A stretch of DNA of 5,931 nt from Muribaculaceae bacterium (lineage in GTDB: Bacteria; Bacteroidota; Bacteroidia; Bacteroidales; Muribaculaceae): the NCBI GenBank assembly GCA_029060585.1, contig JAIDTS010000238.1:1-5931 (forward strand), read 5' to 3'. Made by a program: the position numbers and the translations under genes. Below are positions 1-5,373 of this stretch, one piece after another. Numbering within the stretch: the stretch's first letter is position 1; every line of letters starts with the position of its first letter. Under the pieces are notes generated by a model that saw only the letters and a program-made list of their open reading frames with translations, did no database searches and was not told where the DNA came from.

Positions 1-866
1 CCGGCAAGCATGGTGTCGAGATCGGTGCCATCCGAGGGCTGGATCACAGTCATTGTATAGCGGTCGCCTCCGTATGGAAGCACGACTCCTCTCATGTTGC
101 CGTGCGAACAGTAGGTCATGTCTGTGTGCATCCACATGAAGGGAGTCTCTGAATCCGTTCCGTCCGCATTGTGAAATATAGCATCACGAGTGTATTTTTT
201 GTCAAATTCATTTTCCCATGTCCCTTTGAAATAGGTTGTGTTCAGCACTGCGAGCCTTACATTCATGGGCTCGGTAAGGAGCTCGGGAATCATGCCGTAG
301 GTATGCTCATTTACGAATTCGTTGACGGCGTTCATTCCTGCCTGGTCGCCCAGCCATATCGGGAAGAGGGTACCCCCGAAGATATTCTCTATGTCGGAGG
401 CGAACTGAGTCATGATCGGTAGCGTAGGGTCGTGCCATATGGAATTGGTGAACTCACACCGTGTGACGCCCTCGGTGCTGACGGCTTCGGCCATCAGCGC
501 GTTGCAGTACGTGTTGAGGTCTGCGAGCCCGTTCTCTCCCTTGTCATATCCTAATATCTCAAGAATCTCGTCGCGTGTAGCTCCGTCGTCGCCGTTGGCC
601 ATCATAGCGAAGACAGCCATCACGCTTGTGGGTGATATGCAGACGTTATTGCCTTGCGATTTGAATATGCTCCGGAAAAGGTCTATGGCGAATCCGTTGG
701 CTTTTCCCACGTTTTTCGCTGCTATCTCCTTGAGTGGCTTCTGTCCCTTCCATTCTGTTGCAGGAGTAGTTCCAGGCTCGGGATTTCCGGGAGAGTCGGC
801 ATTGTCGGAGCATCCTCCGAGCATGAAGGCGGCTGCCAATGCCGCCATGCAGGCATATTTCTTCAT
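1..866 (-). CDS. Serpin family lipoprotein, 3' end cut by window edge
   Basis: Serine/cysteine protease inhibitor of the serpin fold, probably anchored on the cell surface. Reading the minus strand from the ATG at 866 gives 288 residues without a stop to the left edge. Residues 1-19 are a lipoprotein signal (MKKYAC..., lipobox L16-G17-G18-C19), and C19 is followed by SDNADS, an acidic stretch like the Bacteroidetes lipoprotein export signal. Serpin-defining segments are visible: NNVCISPTSV at 73-82, then MANGDDGATRDEIL at 89-102 (the ISPxS...NGAxGxT block), and LNTTYFKGTWENEF at 208-221. Serpins are usually about 370-420 residues, so roughly the last 100 are missing, including the hinge and reactive-centre loop. 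Whether it is inhibitory, and against which protease class, therefore cannot be read here. It is divergent from the ATPase gene, and I found no convincing promoter for it. The family call is firm; surface location is inference. Confidence 0.95.
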   Translation of the reverse strand, partial: MKKYACMAALAAAFMLGGCSDNADSPGNPEPGTTPATEWKGQKPLKEIAAKNVGKANGFAIDLFRSIFKSQGNNVCISPTSVMAVFAMMANGDDGATRDEILEILGYDKGENGLADLNTYCNALMAEAVSTEGVTRCEFTNSIWHDPTLPIMTQFASDIENIFGGTLFPIWLGDQAGMNAVNEFVNEHTYGMIPELLTEPMNVRLAVLNTTYFKGTWENEFDKKYTRDAIFHNADGTDSETPFMWMHTDMTYCSHGNMRGVVLPYGGDRYTMTVIQPSDGTDLDTMLA

Positions 867-975
867 AATGTATTCATTTAGATAAAAACTGTATTCTGGA
901 ATCGATCCTCTACATAATAAATACATAAATGAGAAAACCTTGCATGCCGAATCAGAAAAAAATATGAATATTTGG

Positions 976-998
976 TAAGTAGCTGGTCAAATTAAACG
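976..998 (+). repeat. Left terminal inverted repeat
   Basis: This 23-bp arm pairs with 1149-1172. It contains TAGCTGGTCAAATT and ends in CG, which is shared with the inner repeat CGTATATT (997-1004). The TGA stop of a minus-strand open frame lies inside it at 987-989. Confidence 0.8.
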
Positions 999-1148
999 TA
1001 TATTATCAGCGCCGACGATTTCGAGGCGATTTGGCTGCGGAGTGAGGGTGCGATGCGGGCATCGTGACCGAGCGACAATGCCGAAGCGGCCGGAATCGGC
1101 AAGTGGAGAATATACGAGATCATCTACTTTCAGGAGTAATTATTCTAT

Positions 1149-1172
1149 CGTTTTAATTTGACCAGCTACTTA
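1149..1172 (-). repeat. Right terminal inverted repeat
   Basis: This 24-bp arm is the reverse complement of 976-998 with one extra A in its A-run. It directly abuts the 32-bp repeat array, whose recognisable sequence begins about 4 bp further on. Confidence 0.8.
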
Positions 1173-1175
1173 TGT

Positions 1176-1264
1176 CCGCAAAGTATATCCATAAAATGTG
1201 GTGATTTTCACAAAATAAGTCCATAAAATGTGAATATTTTCACAAAGTATGTTCATAAAATGTG
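1176..1264 (+). repeat. 32-bp direct repeat array upstream of the ATPase gene
   Basis: The 11-mer CATAAAATGTG occurs at 1190-1200, 1222-1232 and 1254-1264, exactly 32 bp apart. The rest of the unit is also conserved: TTCACAAA-type sequence at 1208-1215 and 1240-1247, and a diverged CGCAAAGTAT at 1177-1186 in the same phase. The third unit decays after its 11-mer. TGTG and CACA half-sites alternate with fixed spacing (TGTG-N8-CACA, then CACA-N16-TGTG), so the array contains overlapping imperfect dyads. It lies just upstream of the ATPase promoter, which makes binding sites for a regulator, perhaps the encoded protein itself, a reasonable guess. The periodicity is seen directly; the role is inferred. 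Confidence 0.85.
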
Positions 1265-1271
1265 ATGACTT

Positions 1272-1303
1272 GTTGTGGATGTGGAAAATTGTATGTAATT
1301 TTG
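1272..1303 (+). promoter_or_regulatory. Bacteroidetes-type promoter of the ATPase gene
   Basis: TAATTTTG at 1296-1303 matches the Bacteroidetes primary-sigma -7 box TAnnTTTG in every defined position. Twenty bases upstream is GTTG at 1272-1275, a three-of-four match to the -33 TTTG. Transcription would begin near 1310, leaving a leader of about 14 nt before the ATG at 1324. This supports that ATG over the in-frame ATG at 1249, which lies upstream of the promoter. Confidence 0.6.
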
Positions 1304-1310
1304 CATACAA
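1289..1310. promoter_or_regulatory. Inverted repeat enclosing the -7 box (putative operator)
   Basis: TTGTATG (1289-1295) and CATACAA (1304-1310) are perfect 7-bp inverted arms, and the 8 bp between them are exactly the -7 box TAATTTTG. A dimeric repressor bound here would cover the promoter core and the start point. The symmetry is seen directly; operator function is inferred. Confidence 0.45.
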
Positions 1311-1323
1311 AACCATAAGAAAG

Positions 1324-2655
1324 ATGAAAAGATTCGCAATAAATGATCTTGAGAAATGGAAGTGCTCCCCTCGCCGTAAGCCACTGATCATCGAAGGGGC
1401 GAGACAGGTTGGTAAGACCTGGCTCGTCAAGGAATTTGCAGCCACTCATTACAAGAACATGGTATATGTGAATTTCGAGCAGCAGATATATCTAAGAGAC
1501 CTCTTTAAAACCGATTTCGATACTGACAGAATCCTTACTTCTCTCAAAGCAGCTACCCACGAGGATATCATTCCTGGGGAGACACTAATTTTTATGGATG
1601 AGATACAGGATGCTGAAAACGGACTGATATCATTGAAGTATTTCTGCGAGAATGCACCCGAACAGCATGTGGTGGCAGCAGGTAGTCTTCTCGGAATAGA
1701 ACTGCACCGTAATTCATCTTTCCCTGTCGGTAAAGTGAGGTTTATGACATTAAGGCCGATGTCATTCTGGGAATTCCTTATCGCAATAGGGGAGGAGAAT
1801 CTGGAGAAATTGCTTGAAGCAGGCGATTGGAATGGTATAAACATTTTCGCACCGAAACTGAAGGAACTCCTCAAAATGTATTATTTTGTAGGAGGTATGC
1901 CCGAGGCCGTGCTTGCATTCAGTCTGCGCCGTGATTTTGATGAAGTCAGAGAAATACAAGAGGAAATACTCCATAGCTACGACTTTGATTTTTCAAAGCA
2001 TGCTCCGTCTGAGATTGTGCCACGCATAAGGCAGCTTTGGAACTCCTTGCCTGCACAGCTTTCTAAGGAGAACCGCAAGTTTATCTATGGCCTCGTGAGG
2101 GAAGGAGCAAGGGCAAGGGAGTACGAGACCGCTCTTCAATGGCTTATTGATAGTGGGCTCATATATAAGATATGCAATGTCTCTGCGCCGAGAATTCCAC
2201 TTAAGAGTTATGAAGAAGAGTCCATTTTTAAGCTATTTTCCCTTGATGTGGGATTGCTGGGTGCGATGTCATCGCTTGATTCCGAAACAATTGTGAAAGG
2301 CAACAGTATCTTTACTGAGTTCAAAGGAGCTCTTACTGAGCAATATACACTTCAGGAACTCATATTGCATAACGAACTTTATTATTTCGCCAAGGCTAAC
2401 TCCCAGCTTGAGATTGATTTCCTGATTCAGGCCAATGGAAATGTAATCCCTATAGAGGTTAAGGCTGAAGAAAATCTTAGGGCAAGAAGTCTCAGGCAGT
2501 TTGTCGCGGACAATTCATCGCCGGAAGCCTATCGCTTTTCCATGTCTGACTACCGTAAGGAGGCCTGGATGACCAATTTACCCCTGTACTCAATAGAATC
2601 CCTGCCTTCCTTCCCATCCAACAGCGCGACACCTCTACCGCGACTGCCCCACTAA
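1324..2655 (+). CDS. AAA+ ATPase with DUF4143 domain (COG1373 family)
   Basis: A 443-residue cytoplasmic ATP-binding protein. The N-terminal AAA_14-type domain has a Walker A at 25-32 (GARQVGKT), a Walker B at 88-93 (LIFMDE, with D92 and E93) and a sensor-like AAGSLLG at 118-124. TLRPMSFWEFL at 142-152 and YYFVGGMPEAV at 186-196 are typical of DUF4143 proteins. Near the C terminus, E363-I-D365-F followed by I377-E-V-K380 resembles a PD-(D/E)xK nuclease-like core, as in other family members. The role of this large family in bacteria is largely unknown, so no substrate is assigned. The start at 1324 fits the conserved MKRF...PLIIEGARQ beginning and the promoter at 1272-1303; a longer frame from 1249 is rejected. 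The last 15 or so residues (rich in S, P and L) look like a non-conserved tail. The gene appears AT-richer than its neighbours and faces the opposite way, suggesting an accessory gene. Confidence 0.95.
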   Translation: MKRFAINDLEKWKCSPRRKPLIIEGARQVGKTWLVKEFAATHYKNMVYVNFEQQIYLRDLFKTDFDTDRILTSLKAATHEDIIPGETLIFMDEIQDAENGLISLKYFCENAPEQHVVAAGSLLGIELHRNSSFPVGKVRFMTLRPMSFWEFLIAIGEENLEKLLEAGDWNGINIFAPKLKELLKMYYFVGGMPEAVLAFSLRRDFDEVREIQEEILHSYDFDFSKHAPSEIVPRIRQLWNSLPAQLSKENRKFIYGLVREGARAREYETALQWLIDSGLIYKICNVSAPRIPLKSYEEESIFKLFSLDVGLLGAMSSLDSETIVKGNSIFTEFKGALTEQYTLQELILHNELYYFAKANSQLEIDFLIQANGNVIPIEVKAEENLRARSLRQFVADNSSPEAYRFSMSDYRKEAWMTNLPLYSIESLPSFPSNSATPLPRLPH

Positions 2656-2856
2656 TGCAATGCGAAGCGAAGCGAGCGAGCCTCAGCGCACTCTGCTTCC
2701 GAGTGTCGTCATTGTTAATGAATAATCTCGGCGAGCCCTCTGCTTCTCTGCGTGAGGCCATTACCGCGTCTTTCCTCAAGTTTAATTAGCTTTAAGAAGG
2801 CGCGACAGTGCTCGGGGGACTCTGTGAGATTTTTAGAGATTGCTAAAGTAGAGTCA
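2656..2856. other. Convergent intergenic region, no gene seen
   Basis: This lies between the stops of the ATPase (plus) and DUF418 (minus) genes. It contains a run of GCGA-type short repeats (2663-2679), a small hairpin CACTC-N7-GAGTG at 2689-2705, and two related segments sharing GCGAGCC and CTCTGCTTC (about 2674-2699 and 2731-2746). GACTCT at 2818-2823 and AGAGTC at 2850-2855 could pair ahead of a T-run on the plus strand, but the 26-nt loop makes this a poor terminator. Confidence 0.6.
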
Positions 2857-4071
2857 TTAATTTTTTATAAGTGGAAATCCCCGGAGGTAGGTGAGGCATC
2901 GCCAGATCCATTCGAGAGGGCCGAAGCGGAAGTAGCGTAGCCATACCGCACTGAAGCATATCTGGAAGATGAATACGCACAAAACAGTCAGCTCCACGTA
3001 GATGAGGCCGGTGTCGGCTCCGAATCCGAAACCGGTTCCGTAGTAGATGAGCATTCCTATCAGTGACTGACCGATATAGTTGGTCAGCGCCATGCGTCCC
3101 GGATAGGCGAGAATCCTCCAGCACGCCGCATCTCGATATCGCAGATAGAGAAGGCAGATGGCGCCAATGTATCCGAAGGCTGTCAGATAGACACTAAGGA
3201 AATATATCAGGGAATGTATCCCAAGACCATACGGATGGCCTGAAATCGAATCCCATGCATAAAGGCAGGAAAGAGGGAGGCCGAGACCGAGTCCCCAACC
3301 GGCCGCCTTGTGGAGAAGGGATTGTCTTGTCTCGAGGTCGGCGTAGAGCCGATGGCGTCCTATATAGAGTCCTATCATGAAGAGCCCCAACACCTTAAAC
3401 CAGCGGTGGCCGTCAACGAACTCCTGAATCCTCACTATTGCTCCCTGGATCAGGAAGTCGAATACCTTGCCGTAGCTGTCGGCATCGCGCAGCCAATATG
3501 CGAAGTTTTCCTCCGTGATTCCTACCTTTGCGCATTCACGCCACTGCCAGTCTACGATGGGCGCCGACAGAGATACTCCGGCAGCCTCCAATATGAAATC
3601 GAGCGCTACCGGAAGGAATATCAGGATGCCAGCACACCATAGCAACGCTTTGTCGGACACCTTAAGGAATAGCGGAAGTATCATACCCATCAGTGCGTAG
3701 AGCATGAGGATGTCGCCGCTCCATATATACATAAGGTGTAGGAATCCGATTATCAGCAGCACCGCCATGCGGCGGTAGAAGATGACGAAAGCGTTGCCTC
3801 CTCGTTTCGCCACATTGGAGATGATAATCGAGAATCCGATTCCGAAGAGCAGAGAGAAGATGGTGTAGAACTTTCCGTCGACGAAAATGCTGAGGAAATA
3901 TTTCGTAATCAAATCCCATCCCGAAGTAGGCATCATCGATGACGCTTCTGTAGGGAGAAACGAATAGAGCGAGAACTCTGGAAAGTTGGCCATGCAGATG
4001 CCAAGAAGCGCGAAGCCACGGAGAGCATCGAGGATGACGTGCCGCTTCGCCACCGGTGCAATATTGTCCAT
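2857..4071 (-). CDS. DUF418 (YeiB-like) polytopic membrane protein
   Basis: An integral inner-membrane protein of 404 residues from the chosen start, with about nine or ten hydrophobic segments. Family hallmarks are visible in order: LDALRGFALLGI at 14-25, DGKFYTIFSLLFGIGF at 65-80, RRMAVLLIIGFLH at 100-112 followed by GDILMLYALMG at 119-129, and near the C terminus GRMALTNYIGQS (about 325-336) and GPLEW (about 384-388). DUF418 proteins are often described as possible transporters, but no substrate is established. The frame stays open to an ATG at 4098 (413 residues). I prefer the ATG at 4071 because 4098 lies inside the hairpin and U-tract of a terminator-like structure, and the nine extra residues add nothing conserved. 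It follows the PLP-enzyme gene on the same strand; without readthrough it would need its own promoter, and none is evident in the short space. Confidence 0.93.
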   Translation of the reverse strand: MDNIAPVAKRHVILDALRGFALLGICMANFPEFSLYSFLPTEASSMMPTSGWDLITKYFLSIFVDGKFYTIFSLLFGIGFSIIISNVAKRGGNAFVIFYRRMAVLLIIGFLHLMYIWSGDILMLYALMGMILPLFLKVSDKALLWCAGILIFLPVALDFILEAAGVSLSAPIVDWQWRECAKVGITEENFAYWLRDADSYGKVFDFLIQGAIVRIQEFVDGHRWFKVLGLFMIGLYIGRHRLYADLETRQSLLHKAAGWGLGLGLPLSCLYAWDSISGHPYGLGIHSLIYFLSVYLTAFGYIGAICLLYLRYRDAACWRILAYPGRMALTNYIGQSLIGMLIYYGTGFGFGADTGLIYVELTVLCVFIFQICFSAVWLRYFRFGPLEWIWRCLTYLRGFPLIKN

Positions 4072-4087
4072 ATAAGTAGTTAGTCCG

Positions 4088-4139
4088 AAAAAACTCATGA
4101 TTTATCATGACGCATCATGTTGCATCATGATAAATCATG
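4088..4139 (-). terminator. Hairpin plus U6: terminator or attenuator after the PLP-enzyme gene
   Basis: On the minus strand, starting 13 nt after the TAA at 4153-4155, positions 4139-4096 form a 44-nt palindrome pairing 20 of 22 positions, with perfect 15-bp outer arms (TCATGATAAATCATG on the plus strand at 4125-4139). After a 2-nt AG spacer comes TTTTTT (plus-strand A-run 4088-4093). This is the classical layout of a Rho-independent terminator. Because the DUF418 gene follows at once, partial readthrough or attenuation is also possible. Confidence 0.65.
4096..4139. repeat. 10-bp tandem CATG repeat forming a palindrome
   Basis: CATG occurs at 4096, 4106, 4116, 4126 and 4136, exactly every 10 bp. 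The four complete decamers all begin CATG and end AT (CATGATTTAT, CATGACGCAT, CATGTTGCAT, CATGATAAAT). The array is both a tandem repeat and a palindrome centred between 4117 and 4118. Spacing close to one DNA helical turn would place all five CATG sites on one face of the helix. Confidence 0.85.
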
Positions 4140-4152
4140 GTATTAAGTTGTA

Positions 4153-5319
4153 TTATTCTTTTCTAACGAATCGCAGGAAGCGTTCAAGGCCCTCGGCGAG
4201 CACAGAGCGTGGGCAGGCTATGTTCCAGCGCATGTAGCCCTCGCCGTCTACGGTGCCGTACATTGTGCCGGCGTTGAGCCAGAGACTTACGTCCTCTATG
4301 AGCTTTTCCTCCAGTGCCTCGGATTTCAGTCCGAGCTTCGTGCAGTCCATCCATACAAGGTAGGTAGCCTCGAGTTTTGCGATGGGGAAGTCGGGAAGAT
4401 TCTTCTCGCAGAACTCCTTCATATACTCATAGTTGCCCTTGATATAGTCGAGAAGCTGAAGAAGCCATTCCTCTCCCTCGTTGTAGGCGGCGATTGTGGC
4501 GATTACTCCGAATGGGTTTACGTCACATACCTCGTTGATATTTATAGCCTTGTCTATTCTCGCCCTGGTCTCATCGTCCGGAGCGACGATATTGGCGATC
4601 TGCAGGCCGGCGATATTGAACGCCTTGCTCGGCGATACGCAGACGACAGCTCTGCATCCCGCCTCTTCCGCTACTGTGGCGAAAGGGGTGTAGCGGTAGC
4701 CGTCAAAAACGAACTCGCAGTGTATCTCGTCGGAAATCACCGTCACTCCGTTTCTGGCGCATATCTCGGCGATTCGTTTCAGCTCGTCGCGACTCCATAC
4801 TCGCCCTGCCGGATTGTGGGGATTGCAGAGGAGCATCATCGTGGTCTTCGGGTCGGAGGCATCTTTCTCGAGTCGGCCGAAATCAATGTCATAGGTATCG
4901 CCGGCTCGGAGCAGCGGACTCTCGAGGATGACGCATCCGTTGTTACGGATCGAGGAGAAAAAGCAGTTGTAGACCGGAGTCTGAACCAGCACGTTCTCTC
5001 CCGGCCTTGCGAGAGCCTTGATGATTGCTGAGATGGCGGGCACCACTCCCGAAGTGTAGATCATCATGTCGCGGTCGATAGTCCAACCGTGGCGGCGGCT
5101 GAACCATGATATGACAGCCTCGTAATATTCATCGGGCACACGGGTATACCCGAAGATTCCGTTGTCCACTCTTTTGCGCAGGGCATCGATTATGGCGGGT
5201 GCCGTCTTGAAGTCCATGTCGGCGACCCACATCGGGAGCACCCCCTCCGGAGCGCTGTCCCATTTATATGAAAGCGTGCCCCTTCGTGGAGTCACGCTGT
5301 CAAAATCGTATTTCATCAT
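4153..5319 (-). CDS. MalY/PatB-type PLP-dependent C-S lyase / aminotransferase
   Basis: A cytoplasmic fold-type I PLP enzyme of 388 residues, the usual length for MalY/PatB proteins. These generally cleave cystathionine or cysteine conjugates to thiol (or H2S), pyruvate and ammonia; the precise substrate here is inferred from the family only. Visible features include LPMWVADMDF at 28-37 (the family-typical start of the core), YTSGVVPAI at 88-96, TPVYNCF at 114-120, the PLP-site block NPHNPAGRVWS at 166-176, DEIH at 197-200 (D197 should contact the pyridine nitrogen), SPSKAFNIAGLQ at 229-240 with K232 as the Schiff-base lysine, and MRWNIACPRS at 363-372 with R364 as the likely carboxylate-binding arginine. 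All catalytic residues appear intact. It begins with two Met codons (5319 and 5316) after an A-run and no Shine-Dalgarno. It sits 54 bp downstream of the DUF3737 gene, probably in one transcript ending at 4088-4139. Confidence 0.95.
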   Translation of the reverse strand: MMKYDFDSVTPRRGTLSYKWDSAPEGVLPMWVADMDFKTAPAIIDALRKRVDNGIFGYTRVPDEYYEAVISWFSRRHGWTIDRDMMIYTSGVVPAISAIIKALARPGENVLVQTPVYNCFFSSIRNNGCVILESPLLRAGDTYDIDFGRLEKDASDPKTTMMLLCNPHNPAGRVWSRDELKRIAEICARNGVTVISDEIHCEFVFDGYRYTPFATVAEEAGCRAVVCVSPSKAFNIAGLQIANIVAPDDETRARIDKAININEVCDVNPFGVIATIAAYNEGEEWLLQLLDYIKGNYEYMKEFCEKNLPDFPIAKLEATYLVWMDCTKLGLKSEALEEKLIEDVSLWLNAGTMYGTVDGEGYMRWNIACPRSVLAEGLERFLRFVRKE

Positions 5320-5326
5320 TTTTTTC

Positions 5327-5371
5327 GAAGACTTTACTCTAAAGACTGAAGACTGAAGACTACAGAAGACT
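5327..5371. repeat. Degenerate heptamer repeat (GAAGACT) in the DUF3737-PLP gene gap
   Basis: GAAGACT or AAAGACT occurs at 5327-5333, 5341-5347, 5348-5354, 5355-5361 and 5365-5371. The first four share one 7-bp phase (a degenerate unit fills 5334-5340), and the last is offset by 3 bp. The array fills most of the 54-bp gap between the DUF3737 stop and the PLP-enzyme start. On the transcript it would read as AGUCUUC repeats just upstream of the start codon. Confidence 0.8.
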
Positions 5372-5373
5372 CT

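Larger units (their letters stand above)
976..1172. mobile_element. MITE-like 197-bp element with terminal inverted repeats
   Basis: The ends are inverted copies: 976-998 on the left and 1149-1172 on the right. They match perfectly for 21 bp (core TAGCTGGTCAAATT), then again after one extra A in the right arm. Each arm begins with TA at its outer edge, as expected if a TA target had been duplicated, but TA/TA is also simply part of the palindrome. The interior is GC-rich and full of small hairpins, while the flanks are AT-rich. No transposase is encoded, so if mobile it would be non-autonomous. It could instead be a REP-like interspersed repeat or a remnant of a larger insertion. The inverted repeat is seen directly; mobility is inference, since no second copy is in the window. 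Confidence 0.55.
867..1323. other. Divergent intergenic region between serpin and ATPase genes
   Basis: This 457-bp stretch has no convincing protein gene. From left to right it holds an AT-rich serpin leader (867-975) with no clear TAnnTTTG promoter on the minus strand, a small palindrome AAATAT-GA-ATATTT at 960-973, the terminal-inverted-repeat element at 976-1172, the 32-bp direct repeats at 1176-1264, and the promoter of the ATPase gene at 1272-1303. The parts are described in their own entries. Confidence 0.8.

Noticed and set aside
412..885. 157-codon plus-strand open frame opposite the serpin
   Set aside because: It is antisense to a clearly recognisable serpin and shows no family features of its own.
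867..975. Serpin promoter on the minus strand
   Set aside because: AT-rich candidates such as TATTTTTT exist, but none matches TAnnTTTG with a -33 TTTG at the right distance.
1176..1264. Possible CRISPR array because of the 32-bp period
   Set aside because: The whole unit is repeated rather than a repeat alternating with unique spacers, there are fewer than three full units, and no cas gene is present.
1249..1323. N-terminal extension of the ATPase from an in-frame ATG at 1249
   Set aside because: That ATG lies in the 32-bp repeat array and upstream of the promoter at 1272-1303. The conserved family start fits the ATG at 1324.
2818..2867. GACTCT/AGAGTC hairpin with a T-run as plus-strand terminator of the ATPase
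   Set aside because: A 6-bp stem with a 26-nt loop and a gap before the T-run is too weak to call; noted only in the intergenic entry.
2492..2940. Small open frames across the convergent gap (2492-2779 minus, 2752-2940 plus)
   Set aside because: They overlap the ends of well-supported genes, have no recognisable domain and read through repetitive intergenic sequence.
3662..4108. 148-codon minus-strand frame near the DUF418 start
   Set aside because: It is an alternative frame of the DUF418 gene, which carries all the family motifs.
4720..5031. Plus-strand open frames within 4496-5031
   Set aside because: They are antisense to the intact PLP-enzyme gene with its catalytic motifs.
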